DNA of 64,000 bases from Pseudomonas sp. BBP2017. GTDB taxonomy: Bacteria > Pseudomonadota > Gammaproteobacteria > Pseudomonadales > Pseudomonadaceae. Shown here one piece after another: positions 45,111-53,271 of this stretch. A program made the translations under genes and the position numbers. Each line of letters begins with the position of its first letter. Position 1 is the stretch's first letter. The notes under the pieces are model-generated. The model was given only the letters and a program-made list of their open reading frames with translations. It was not told where the DNA came from and made no database searches. The stretch covers positions 62,001 to 126,000 of the forward strand of contig NZ_PVZN01000014.1 of the NCBI RefSeq assembly GCF_003024385.1, in the 5' to 3' direction.

Positions 45111-46160
45111 CTACTTGGTGGGCTTCGCCAGCGCTCCTACGCGGCGGTAAACCCGCTCAGTGATGTCGCCTTTAGTATGTCCAAGCAACAGGCTGGCGTG
45201 CTCCACATCAGTGATTTCCGATGCAGCCTTGGGGCGTATGTCACGGAATTGGAACTGACTGATGCGGCCGGCCAGGGCCTGGTCGCCGCAGGCTGTTGCT
45301 TCCTTCACAGCCTCCTCCCGGGCATCATCCCAGCGCCGCCGAAGCATCGACGCTGTCACTCGCAGGCCGCCGTCCGTCAGGATCAGGTACGGTGATGTGT
45401 GTGCTTCGTTTCTCTTCAGGATCTCCCCGATTAGGACGCCAAGGCCGCTCACAGCCCCATCCACTTCAAGCATAATCCGCAGCTTCTTGTGGGTCTTTTT
45501 CTGCGTCACGCCGAGGGCGTTATTCTCGATGTCATCCTTCCTCATCACCAGTACGTCCGCCGGACGCTGGCCCGTCAGATACGCCAAGTCCATGGCGTCT
45601 TTCAGCTCCGGTACTGCTTTCTTGTAGACCGCATCCCATACCGCGTCATTGGCGTAGAAGTCCCGAGGCGTCTCCTTGTTTTTGCGAACACCCTGGCAGG
45701 GGTTCTCTTTTGCGGTAAGCCCCCACTCCCTGGCCATATTGAATACGTGGGAGAGGGTGGCAATCTCGCGATTTGCCCGTACCTTCGCCGACCTGGCATC
45801 GCGGTACTGCGCAATCATTGCTGGTGTAAGCGCCTCGATTGGCGCGCTATCGAACACAGGTCGAAGCTGTCGCAGCTCCGAGAGGTTGTCCTTCTGCGTG
45901 CGCGCCCCCTTCTTCGGAATAATGTCCCGCTCGTATCTGTCGAAGATCGCTTTCATCGGGCGTAGATCCTGCGGTTTTTCCTTCGCCTCCAGTTCAGCCC
46001 ATTTCAAACGGGCCTGGTCGAGGTCTGGGCCCAGGGGAATATCCTTGCCCTGCGGGTCACGGAAGTAATACCGGACCCACTCCTTGCCGTTCTTGCGCTT
46101 CCGCTTGCGGCGGTACATGTTCGGGGGCAGGTCCCGATTCTCGGTTTTTCGCGGTCGCAT
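45111..46160 (-). CDS. int: Phage-type tyrosine integrase
   Basis: 349 residues. The N-terminal arm-binding domain is basic (NMYRRKRKRKNGKEWVRYYFRDPQG), followed by a core-binding SAM-like domain (about 75-165) and the catalytic domain. Arg of the catalytic box is in LTGQRPADVLVMRKDDI; the later RxxH-like region reads QFQFRDIRPKAASE, where proline follows the arginine in place of the usual HxLR context. LLGHTKGDITERVYRR holds the histidine and the nucleophilic tyrosine. It recombines the tRNA-Ser site at 44957-45036. Closest in style to lambdoid prophage integrases of pseudomonads. Confidence 0.93.
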   Translation of the reverse strand: MRPRKTENRDLPPNMYRRKRKRKNGKEWVRYYFRDPQGKDIPLGPDLDQARLKWAELEAKEKPQDLRPMKAIFDRYERDIIPKKGARTQKDNLSELRQLRPVFDSAPIEALTPAMIAQYRDARSAKVRANREIATLSHVFNMAREWGLTAKENPCQGVRKNKETPRDFYANDAVWDAVYKKAVPELKDAMDLAYLTGQRPADVLVMRKDDIENNALGVTQKKTHKKLRIMLEVDGAVSGLGVLIGEILKRNEAHTSPYLILTDGGLRVTASMLRRRWDDAREEAVKEATACGDQALAGRISQFQFRDIRPKAASEITDVEHASLLLGHTKGDITERVYRRVGALAKPTK

Positions 46161-46216
46161 TTAGTTCACTCGGGAAAAGTCAGGGGTCCAGGTCGGCTCT
46201 GGCATTGGCGGCGGTG

Positions 46217-46402
46217 TCACGGGCACAACTTCAAGGTGACGCCCAGCTTCATCCGGGCGTACTGCCGGCCAACAAGCGGTCGGTCCCCGCGGCTCTCGAT
46301 GAAGTGCCAACGGCGCTCTTCCAGCCAGCGGCGCTGCCAGCCCCTGGCCTTGTAGCCGGTCAGCTCGGCCAGTTCTGTGTCCGAGAAGATTTCGGTTTCC
46401 AT
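46217..46402 (-). CDS. DUF4224-like small phage protein
   Basis: 61 residues starting METEIFSDTELAELTGYKARGWQRRWLEE. It resembles the DUF4224 family, which is regularly encoded next to integrases in lambdoid prophages and looks like a winged-helix, excisionase-type DNA binder. GGAG lies 9 bases upstream of the ATG. A role in excision control is inferred from position only. Confidence 0.7.
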   Translation of the reverse strand: METEIFSDTELAELTGYKARGWQRRWLEERRWHFIESRGDRPLVGRQYARMKLGVTLKLCP

Positions 46403-46446
46403 GGGATAGGCTCCACGCCGCGCATGGCGGCAGAGGTGGGGAGTGG

Positions 46447-46731
46447 TTAAGCGCCCTTGAGCGGGACGACGTTTTCGAGCACTCGCTTCACGCCGCCGGC
46501 ATCGCGGAAGGCTTTCCATCCAGCGTGATGCGCGGCGCAGTAGTGAACATCAGGCGCGACCTCAGTCGAGCAGTAGCCGCACATGTTGCGGTCACAGGTC
46601 TTGCCGTTACCGACTGGGTAGTCGCATAGGTTGGCCGCGACATCGCCGCAACCAGAGCAATGGGGGCCAAGATCGCCGCAGACATGGCCGCGTGGCTTTC
46701 GGTTCTCGTCGTACAGCGTGTAACAGCTCAT
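46447..46731 (-). CDS. Small cysteine-rich phage protein of unknown function
   Basis: 94 residues from MSCYTLYDENRKPRGHVCGDLGPHCSGC. Cysteine/histidine pairs (HCSGCGD, NLCDYP, CDRNMCGYCS, HYCAAHH) suggest two zinc sites. It is the last member of a chain of overlapping genes (131 aa, 22 aa, this one) on the minus strand. I do not recognise a function. Confidence 0.65.
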   Translation of the reverse strand: MSCYTLYDENRKPRGHVCGDLGPHCSGCGDVAANLCDYPVGNGKTCDRNMCGYCSTEVAPDVHYCAAHHAGWKAFRDAGGVKRVLENVVPLKGA

Positions 46732-46796
46732 GGCCTCGGCCCCTCCCAGGTGAGCCAGCCAAAGTAGAGCGGGGCGGCGATGGGTAGGGGGATCAT
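46728..46796 (-). CDS. 22-residue ORF locked between two overlapping start/stop pairs
   Basis: Peptide MIPLPIAAPLYFGWLTWEGP plus two residues, hydrophobic in its middle. Its ATG overlaps the stop of the upstream 131-residue gene (ATGA at 46793-46796), and its stop overlaps the ATG of the downstream 94-residue gene in the same way. The double overlap suggests it is translated, either for its product or to pass ribosomes along. Confidence 0.45.
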   Translation of the reverse strand: MIPLPIAAPLYFGWLTWEGPRP

Positions 46797-47188
46797 GGCC
46801 TGTCCTCCGGACTGTCCTTGTCGAGCTGGCAACCGTTGTTGCAGCCATCGCAGGCGCCACATTGCTCGGGCTCTTTGCGGCGGGCCCACCAGCACACCGG
46901 GCCGTCGTCTGTGTCGTTGATCGACAGGCAAAACCAGCCTTCACCTTCAGGGCGATCAGGCTCCCAGTAACTGCAGTCTGGGTCGTGGCTTTCGAAGTAG
47001 CGGTCGGCGATTTCCTCGTCGGCAGACTCCAGGCTGACCATGCCGACTACCAGTCCCTGCTGGGCAAGCCATGCCTTGCACTTCTCACCTTCGCCCTCCT
47101 CGAAAGGAGGCAGTTCGGGGTGCCAGAACATCCCGCTTTCGTCCCGGGTGACCGGCACCGGTTGGATCAGTTTGATTTCTTCAGGCAT
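46793..47188 (-). CDS. Acidic phage protein of unknown function with C-terminal cysteine cluster
   Basis: 131 residues starting MPEEIKLIQPVPVTRDESGMFW. AAGGA is 7 bases before the ATG. The middle is acidic with several tryptophans; the C-terminus CGACDGCNNGCQLDKD looks like a metal site. It is first in the small overlapping operon that leads to int. Not recognised. Confidence 0.6.
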   Translation of the reverse strand: MPEEIKLIQPVPVTRDESGMFWHPELPPFEEGEGEKCKAWLAQQGLVVGMVSLESADEEIADRYFESHDPDCSYWEPDRPEGEGWFCLSINDTDDGPVCWWARRKEPEQCGACDGCNNGCQLDKDSPEDRP

Positions 47189-47363
47189 GACATCGTCCTT
47201 GCCGCTATCGCGGCTGAAAGTTGTACAGGGAATTAAGTTCGGTACAGAGTTTTCGGCCGGCTGTCTGATTCAACAATCAAACCAGTTGAGAGTTGTTGCT
47301 TGTCACTTGGCTTTGTCTATGGTGGCTTTTGCACATATAGGACTAAAGTCGTAGGAGGGCGAC

Positions 47364-47666
47364 ATGAGAATACGTGGTGAAGCTTTTTGGGGGTGGGCTG
47401 ACCCAGCTCTACAGCACCGGTCCCATGATGAAACGCTTGACGACGGGACAATGATCGACGTGCAAGTTCGACTTTTTCGTACCGGCGGCACGCAAATGTT
47501 CATCGGCATCTATGCGTCAACTGGAATGGCCTTGCATGAGGAGGCGTACAACTCCCGACCTGGTGAGTCGATGACCAGGGCGCTGGGCTGGGGCGTCGGG
47601 TTGGCCCGTAAACTCGCCGCCTCCAATACCAGGCAGATTAAGCGACGTATCCCAAATGAGGCCTGA
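47364..47666 (+). CDS. Hypothetical protein, 100 residues
   Basis: Starts MRIRGEAFWGWADPALQHRSH after a strong AGGAGG site 5 bases upstream. Contains FRTGGTQMFIGIYASTGMALHEEAY. No signal peptide, no membrane segment. It runs against the int operon as a single gene, as morons often do. Function unknown. Confidence 0.6.
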   Translation: MRIRGEAFWGWADPALQHRSHDETLDDGTMIDVQVRLFRTGGTQMFIGIYASTGMALHEEAYNSRPGESMTRALGWGVGLARKLAASNTRQIKRRIPNEA

Positions 47667-47720
47667 CCGAGCGGCTGCTCAATAGTCAAAGAATGAAGGG
47701 GGTACAAATATACTCTTTGG

Positions 47721-48299
47721 TCATTCAGGGTCGCTTGGCGCCGCGTTTGCCAAGGCGCGATCATCGACGTACAAGCGACGCCCCTTCGATACCCGCTCGG
47801 CCTTCCACTGTGTTTCTGCATCAAGCTCGCCGACTTCAATGCAATCCCGGAGCACTTCTTGGGCCTCGGCCAACTTGGCGCGTAACTCCTGAACTTCACC
47901 ATCCCGCGCAGCAAACGCCTTGGCACCCTGGTCGGCCATGTCACCGGCGCTGAAGCCGTCGGAGGTTGGTGGGGCGGAGTCGAGGAGGCCAATGGCGATA
48001 TGACCTGCTTGCCCTGGCGGGATGTCATTGGAGATCGTCCCGCCTGGTCGCAGCCGCATACCCATCGGGTCTTCCTGGTGCTGGGCGGCTGGCTGGGCGC
48101 GGTTATTCCATCCGTCCAGTTTTTCTTCGCTGAACACTGGGGCTGACGCAAGGCATTCAACGCATTCGACGAACCAGTCTGGATACGGTCCGGCAGTGCA
48201 GCGCGAATCAGCTTTACCACCGCAAAACCGACACGGCATCAGTTCGCGCGGCACGCGGACCATCTGTTCTGTGTTGCTGGATCGGTTTTCTGTGGGCAT
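47721..48299 (-). CDS. Lar-like (restriction alleviation) zinc protein
   Basis: 192 residues. The N-terminal part LMPCRFCGGKADSRC and WFVECVECLASAPVFSEEKLDGWNNRA matches the Lar/ZnR pattern (CPFCGG, then CxxC, then WN/R) found in phage proteins that modulate type I restriction. The C-terminal half is a coiled coil (GEVQELRAKLAEAQEVLRDCIEVGEL) not found in the short Lar. Anti-restriction activity is inferred from the motif only. Confidence 0.6.
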   Translation of the reverse strand: MPTENRSSNTEQMVRVPRELMPCRFCGGKADSRCTAGPYPDWFVECVECLASAPVFSEEKLDGWNNRAQPAAQHQEDPMGMRLRPGGTISNDIPPGQAGHIAIGLLDSAPPTSDGFSAGDMADQGAKAFAARDGEVQELRAKLAEAQEVLRDCIEVGELDAETQWKAERVSKGRRLYVDDRALANAAPSDPE

Positions 48300-48351
48300 G
48301 GGGATACCTCGTGGGCAGCTATAGTTAACGATTCATGGGGAGGTAATGGCT

Positions 48352-48642
48352 ATGACTACTTACGCGGTGACTGCAGCTAGATATGACGAGGACGAAAAGC
48401 TGGTTGCGCTTCAGGGTCAAGAAACGCACGGCTCTCCAGCCGCCTTACCTGAATTATCTACAGACGTGCGCGATTTTTCCGTTTCGGAGGTGCTCGGGTT
48501 GATGGAGGACGGAGACAGCTTCCACTTGTTTTTCCGCTCACCAGGGACACTCGCTGGCTCAATTGTTCCTGATGGCAACGGGTCCCTGATCGAGGATCAG
48601 TGCATACCAGGCAGGCGGATCGCCGATCTTCCTACGTTCTGA
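48352..48642 (+). CDS. Hypothetical protein, 96 residues
   Basis: Starts MTTYAVTAARYDEDEKLVALQG, with GGAGGT 8 bases upstream; an ATG two codons earlier is too near that site. Soluble, acidic, with VRDFSVSEVLGLMEDGDSFHLFF. Single gene on the plus strand between minus-strand phage genes. Resembles no family I can name. Confidence 0.55.
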   Translation: MTTYAVTAARYDEDEKLVALQGQETHGSPAALPELSTDVRDFSVSEVLGLMEDGDSFHLFFRSPGTLAGSIVPDGNGSLIEDQCIPGRRIADLPTF

Positions 48643-48697
48643 AAGCGTGCTTGATTGGTGGTTCACCCAGCTCACATTGGCCAATCGGCGTCGTCGA

Positions 48698-49384
48698 TCA
48701 CGCTGCTTTAAGCAGCGCCTCAATCACTCGCTGCCCAGCCAGCGGCGGTACCGCATTGCCTGCCATGTGCATGGTCAGCCGGTGGTTGTCCGGGCGCAGG
48801 GTGTCGGCCGGGAACGACTGAGCGGCCAGGGCCTCATCGGCGCTGAGCATCCGCATGCGATCGCCGTCGACCAAGGCCCATCGGTCCAGGGTGGTGATGG
48901 TGCCGATCGGGCGGTTGATGTCGCGCCCGGTAGTGCCGGAGCCTTTGCCGTAGTACGGCATGATGAAGCGTTCGCCGAAGCGCTGGCGGCCATTGCGCAC
49001 CCGGTCGAGCGTGGTCTGGGCCCGACCCGGCCTCTCGATCAGCGACCAGCGCCCGGCGTCGAAGTCGAGGAAGCTGGTGGCCGGCACGTGCTGGCGCCGG
49101 TGCAGCTCGAGCATCAATGGTGCCTTGCTGCGGGTCAGGACCAGGAATAGCCGCACGCGGTGCTGCGGCACGCCCAAGTCGGCGCAATCAACCACATGCG
49201 GAGCGACCTGGTAGCCGAGGGCTTGCACTGCAGCAAGCCAGGCCGGGTACAGAGCCCAATCCATGAACTCTTGAACGTTCTCGATCACTACGGCCTCAGG
49301 CTGGTTACGGAGAGACCTCATCGCCGACCAAGCAGCCTTGAGAGCGGCGCAGACGTATATCAGGGATGTCTGCCAGCGACCCTA
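48698..49384 (-). pseudogene. 5'-truncated C5-cytosine DNA methyltransferase
   Basis: The readable protein from the ATG at 49321 is 207 residues and holds the C-terminal half of a C5-MTase: motif IV VIENV, motif VIII PQHRVRLFLVL, a target-recognition region and motif X GNAVPP. In-frame homologous sequence (TSLIYVCAALKAAWSAMRS) continues upstream of that ATG to a TAG at 49382. Motif I (SAM binding) and the catalytic PC loop are absent, so it cannot be an active enzyme. The TAG is also the stop of the small membrane ORF just upstream. Confidence 0.8.
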
Positions 49385-49513
49385 GGAGGCTCGGGTTTCG
49401 CTTTGTCTTTTTGCGGCCAACTCTTTTTGACGGTTCTTCTTATCCAATCGGTAGCCCCACCAGAGTGTGGCGATACCGAAAACAACCAGCAGTGATATTT
49501 GATATATGGGCAC
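49382..49513 (-). CDS. 43-residue single-pass membrane peptide, GTG start
   Basis: Reads VPIYQISLLVVFGIATLWWG then a basic tail YRLDKKNRQKELAAKRQSET. AAGGAGAG lies 5 bases before the GTG, a strong ribosome site. One hydrophobic helix followed by a charged coiled tail resembles phage-encoded small membrane proteins (Rz1/holin-like or accessory), but no family is certain. Its stop codon is the in-frame TAG that bounds the methyltransferase fragment. Confidence 0.55.
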   Translation of the reverse strand: MPIYQISLLVVFGIATLWWGYRLDKKNRQKELAAKRQSETRAS

Positions 49514-49706
49514 TATTCTCTCCTTAAAAAATTAGACACGCAGAAGGATTTGGCTACGTCGTGCAAAATTTTTCCGAAGCGCTCAAGTGCGTGACGAGTG
49601 AGCGGCGATTTGATGGGGGTACTGATCAGGGCCTAAAGAAGAGAAAGACCTGCGAGCAGGCCTATGGCGGCCTGCTCCAATAACGTTCTAGATCGCTTTA
49701 TTATTT

Positions 49707-50006
49707 TTAAGATGCACTTCGGCAGCTCTCACAGCGCCATCCTTTGTAATGCTCGGATTTCTCAAGAGCTGTAAGCAATTCACGGCCGCCTATAATATTT
49801 TGGCAGTTGTTATGTTTTTCATTTGGTTTTTTCATACCCTCGCATTTTTTTTGCAGGAAGGGGCTTACCACTGCCTGTTGCTTTGACGAAAGCGCTCTAA
49901 ATCCCTTGTCGACGGCTAGCTGGGCGTAGCTTTGTACGCTCGGCTTTTCACCTTGAAATGCGTTCTGCGCGATAAGGGCCGAGAAAATCTCTCGCTCGAT
50001 AGTCAT
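49707..50006 (-). CDS. Hypothetical protein with four conserved-looking cysteines
   Basis: 99 residues starting MTIEREIFSALIAQNAFQGEKP, with AAAGGA upstream. The C-terminal half KKCEGMKKPNEKHNNCQNI and GWRCESCR suggests a four-cysteine zinc site. It lies near attR inside the element. Function unknown; no motif points to an enzyme. Confidence 0.55.
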   Translation of the reverse strand: MTIEREIFSALIAQNAFQGEKPSVQSYAQLAVDKGFRALSSKQQAVVSPFLQKKCEGMKKPNEKHNNCQNIIGGRELLTALEKSEHYKGWRCESCRSAS

Positions 50007-50496
50007 TCGTTAATCCTTTATTCAACCAACAAGTTTGCTCGTGTTGTTTCTTGTGCTGAGCAATGCGAAAGCATACGTTACCATTGGGTGGGGCTTTAAT
50101 GAACTGGGTTTCCATCCAGCTATAAAAGGCAAGGTTTCTCATTCTTGGTCAGTAAATGTTGATTTCTTGATGTCTGGAGTATTTCAAGAAGTCTTTGTTA
50201 CAATTTATTTCTTATGCGATGGGGCGGAGAAGTTTCACTTTGCACTTTAATGGGGGTAGTGCGCCGAGCGAAATCTCCTGTATTTCGCGATAAATTTAAG
50301 GGTGACGATACTCTTTATGAGCTTCTATTTTTTATAAGAGACGCACTGTGCTAATAGTAAGGTTCCGCTATTTCCTCTCGCGGTCTGTCGACCAAATTCG
50401 CACGGTTGGTACTGTGTGCGAGGCGACCTGTACTGCCCTGACCAATTAACAGGGAGCTGAATCATGGATGACCTGGACGAAAAGATCGCCGCTGGT
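50007..50496. other. Right end of the integrative element, no clear gene
   Basis: A 490-bp AT-rich stretch. An open frame on the plus strand (50035-50250) is not supported by a ribosome site or a recognisable product. A 16-codon ORF at 50464 (MDDLDEKIAAGDGQLS) has AGGGAG upstream but ends inside attR. Confidence 0.4.
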
Positions 50497-50576
50497 GATG
50501 GGCAACTATCCTAGAGTTCGAATCTCTACGCTTCCGCCATCTTCAAAGCCCTGACTATTCAGGGCTTTTTGCGTTT
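50497..50576 (+). repeat. attR: second copy of the 80-bp repeat
   Basis: Carries the 3' part of tRNA-Ser from the variable arm plus the terminator hairpin; 79 of 80 bases equal 44957-45036. It lacks the tRNA 5' half, so it is not a functional tRNA gene. Confidence 0.93.
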
Positions 50577-50829
50577 CTGAGGCGGCGTTTTTTGAGTCCG
50601 GCGCTTTCCCTTCCTTTCCGCTTCTTTTCAATCGCTTCCGCACCGAGCTACCTCGTTGGCCAATCTCAATGATCTGAGTGGGGCTTGCAGTGGAGAGGCG
50701 TTGACGTGTGGCCTGACAGCACTCAGTACTGGCAAATGGCCCAGCTCGCGGTTGCCTTACCTCGCAGGCATGCATTAGTCTCGATCCGTCCAACACTACG
50801 ATTTCTCCGTCTTACTGGTCATTCGCTAA

Positions 50830-51475
50830 GGAAACTCTGAAGAAGACTTCCAGATTTGGCAAAATGCTCGACCTCAATCGCCGAGGCGCCAGATGAAGCA
50901 GATGTCCTTTGCCGACGCCGAGCACGTCGGCAAGCGCAAGCAGACCCGTAAGGAATTGTTCCTGACCGAGATGGTCCAGGTCGTGCCGTGGAAGAGGCTA
51001 ATCGCCTTGATCGAGCCGCACTACCCAAATGGTGAAGGTGGTCGTCCAGCCTATCCGCTGATGGCGATGCTGCGCGTGCATCTGATGCAGAACTGGTTCG
51101 GCTACAGCGATCCGGCCATGGAGGAGGCGCTGTATGAGACGACCATTTCGCGCCAGTTCGCTGGCCTGAGCCTTGAGCGAATTCCGGATGAAACCACCAT
51201 CCTCAACTTCCGGCGCCTGCTTGAAAAGCATGAGTTGGCAGGCGGGATTTTCAGCGTGATCAATGGATATCTGGGCGACCGTGGTTTGTCGTTGCGCCAA
51301 AGCCCACATCGGCGTCGATGATGAATCGGGCCTGGTGCATAGCGTAGCCGTCACGGCGGCCAATGTGGCGGACGTCACGCAGGTCGACAAACTACTGCAT
51401 GGTGAGGAAAACGTGGTCTGTGCCGATGCAGGAAATGGTGGCTGTGAGGAGCCTTACGGCAGCCAAGGGGCTTGA
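50830..51475 (+). pseudogene. IS5-family transposase remnant with internal deletion
   Basis: Left end near 50830 (ggaaactctgaagaag), then MKQMSFADAEHVGKRKQTRKEL from 50893 with the IS5-type DDE start region (PDETTILNFRRLLEKH). After GLSLRQ at 51300 the sequence jumps out of frame to KAHIGVDDESGLVHSVAVTAANVADVTQVDKLL, the later part of the same protein. Roughly 40 residues of the family sequence (from memory) are missing between them. The element then degenerates after VVCADAG; no right terminal repeat was found. Inactive. Confidence 0.85.
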
Positions 51476-51789
51476 AAAACGGAGAAAATCTATCGGATCT
51501 CCGACGTGGATAGTTTTTTCAAAGTGCAGGTAGCTCGATAGCCGGAAAATATCCGACTATTTCAGACTATCTTGAGTGGTTGTTTGTACCGCTGACGCGG
51601 CCCAAACAGCATCACGAACGGCTATGTAGCTGACTAGGGCAATTCGCTTTTTCGCCTGCCTGTTTCGCAGGTAACGCACGCAACTCTCAGTTTTCGACGT
51701 ACTCAGTGCGTTTTCACACAGCCTGGACCCAAAGCTGACGGTCAGGAGCGGGTTGATTCTTTATACGCAATGGGTTCTCCAGCACACAC
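51476..51789. other. Intergenic debris between IS5 remnant and the MFS gene
   Basis: 314 bp with no gene or recognised element. Several stop codons in all frames and no clear terminator for the MFS transporter beyond short inverted repeats. Confidence 0.4.
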
Positions 51790-53094
51790 TCACTTTTCGA
51801 GACTCTCGGTACGGCTGACAGCTACCTGCCGCCCACGCTCCAGGTCGACGCCGGCCAGGATCAGCAGGCCGACGACGAAATAGCTGCCAGTAATCAGCAT
51901 CGCCAAGCGATGATCGCCTGCGGACAGCCAACTGGTCAGGCCGTAAGTCATGGGGCCGAGGATTGCCGACAGTTTGACCGCTAACCCCCAGAGGCCGAAG
52001 AACTCCGCCAGCCGTGTCGGCGGCGCAAGCAGACCGACTATGGCACGTCCGGCTGATTGGCTGGCGCCCATGCACAGACCGGCGAGGTTGGCTGCCAGCC
52101 AGAACAGCTCTGGGCCGCGCGCGACCCAGACCAGACCGACCATGCCGAGCCAGCCCAGCAGGGTCAGCGCGAGTGTGGCGCGATGGCCAAGATGATCCTG
52201 CAGCCAACCGAACAGCACTGCACCGATGGAGGCCGTGATATTCACCACTAAGATCAGCAGCAGCGTGTCTTGGGTACTGAAGCCCATGACCTGATTGGCA
52301 TAGATGGCAGCCAGGGTGATTACTGCCGAGATACCGGCCTGGTAGCAGACAGTGCAGGCAAGGAAGCGCAGCAGGTCGCGATAGCGCTCGGCTTCGCGCA
52401 GCGTCTGCGCGAAGCGCGCTAGCACCGCTTGCGCGATAGGCGTGTCGTCGCACACGGGCTGCGGCTGGCTGCGTTCGCGCAGGAACAGGAAGGTCGGCAG
52501 GCTGGCGATGGCGAACAAGGACGCGGTGATCAGCATGCACACCGGCACGAACTGCGCCGCAGTCTGCCCCTGCGCCTGGGCCCAGCTGACGAAGGCCAGG
52601 CAGGCACCCAGGCTGACCAGGCCGCCGATATAGCCGAATCCCCAGCCCCAGCCGGACACCTTGCCCAAGGCATCCGCATGGGCGAGTTCGGGCAGGAAGG
52701 CGGCGATCAGGTTTTCGCCGCTGCCGAAGCAGAAGTTGGATAGCACGATGAAAAGGATTGCGACACCAAGTTCCCCCGGTCCTGCCAGCGCGAGTCCAGA
52801 GGTAAACACGACACAACCGACCGTACTGAACAGCAGAAGGCGTTTCTTGCAGGCGAAGGCGTCGGCATAGGCGCCAACCAGCGGCGCGGTCAGGATGATC
52901 AGGGCGTAAGAGAGGGCGATGGCGCTGGTCCAGGCCAGCGTACCCCAGGCTTCGCCCTTGGCGACCACAGCGACGAAGTAGGCGTTGAACACGGCTGTGA
53001 TCACTACCGTCGTGTAGCCGGAGTTGGCGAAATCGAACATTGCCCAGGCCCAGATTTCTCGGCGCGTCACTCCGGGGGCAAGGCTGGCTGGCAT
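51790..53094 (-). CDS. MFS transporter, UMF1/Atg22-like
   Basis: 434 residues and about 12 membrane helices. The N-terminus MPASLAPGVTRREIWAWAMFDFANSGYTTVVITAVFNAYF, with its W/YDFANS element, is the UMF1 (Atg22-like) family hallmark. Start at 53094 was chosen because the upstream open frame crosses a REP-like hairpin. It is divergent from the ACP-FAAL-acyltransferase fusion, with 177 bp between. By analogy with the MFS lysophospholipid transporter LplT beside Aas in E. coli, it may move a lipid or fatty acid; that is inference. Confidence 0.85.
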   Translation of the reverse strand: MPASLAPGVTRREIWAWAMFDFANSGYTTVVITAVFNAYFVAVVAKGEAWGTLAWTSAIALSYALIILTAPLVGAYADAFACKKRLLLFSTVGCVVFTSGLALAGPGELGVAILFIVLSNFCFGSGENLIAAFLPELAHADALGKVSGWGWGFGYIGGLVSLGACLAFVSWAQAQGQTAAQFVPVCMLITASLFAIASLPTFLFLRERSQPQPVCDDTPIAQAVLARFAQTLREAERYRDLLRFLACTVCYQAGISAVITLAAIYANQVMGFSTQDTLLLILVVNITASIGAVLFGWLQDHLGHRATLALTLLGWLGMVGLVWVARGPELFWLAANLAGLCMGASQSAGRAIVGLLAPPTRLAEFFGLWGLAVKLSAILGPMTYGLTSWLSAGDHRLAMLITGSYFVVGLLILAGVDLERGRQVAVSRTESLEK

Positions 53095-53111
53095 GGCGAT
53101 CTCTCTACCGG

Positions 53112-53143
53112 CCTGTGGCGAGGGAGAACCCCCTCGCCACAGG
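53112..53143. repeat. REP-like palindrome, P. fluorescens type
   Basis: Perfect 13-base arms CCTGTGGCGAGGG / CCCTCGCCACAGG around a six-base loop. The sequence resembles REP elements of the P. fluorescens group and differs from the REP type seen five times in the core part of this window. Confidence 0.65.
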
Positions 53144-53271
53144 TGCAATGTTCGTCTCAAAGCCCTTAGCTGACTGGTATTGAGCCTAGCCCTGACCCAC
53201 CGATCCTGCGAGCGTATAATGGCAACTGGCAAGGATTTACACACAGAGTTTCCTGTCATGAGGGGCCGCCG

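Larger units (their letters stand above)
44957..50576. mobile_element. 5.5-kb integrative element (prophage remnant or satellite) in tRNA-Ser
   Basis: Bounded by the 80-bp att repeats, with a tyrosine integrase adjacent to and pointing towards the tRNA, the classic layout of tRNA-targeting phages and islands. Cargo visible: DUF4224-like small protein, several zinc-finger or unknown small proteins, a Lar-like protein, a truncated C5-cytosine methyltransferase and a 43-residue membrane peptide. No capsid, terminase, replication, relaxase or repressor gene is seen. It therefore looks like the int end of a phage that has lost the rest, or a small passenger. Confidence 0.88.

Noticed and set aside
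50035..50250. 71-codon plus-strand frame at the right end of the element
   Set aside because: No ribosome site and an irregular composition; not enough to call a gene.
50506..50796. 96-codon minus-strand frame over attR
   Set aside because: It reads through the tRNA 3' end and terminator in reverse and has no protein-like features.
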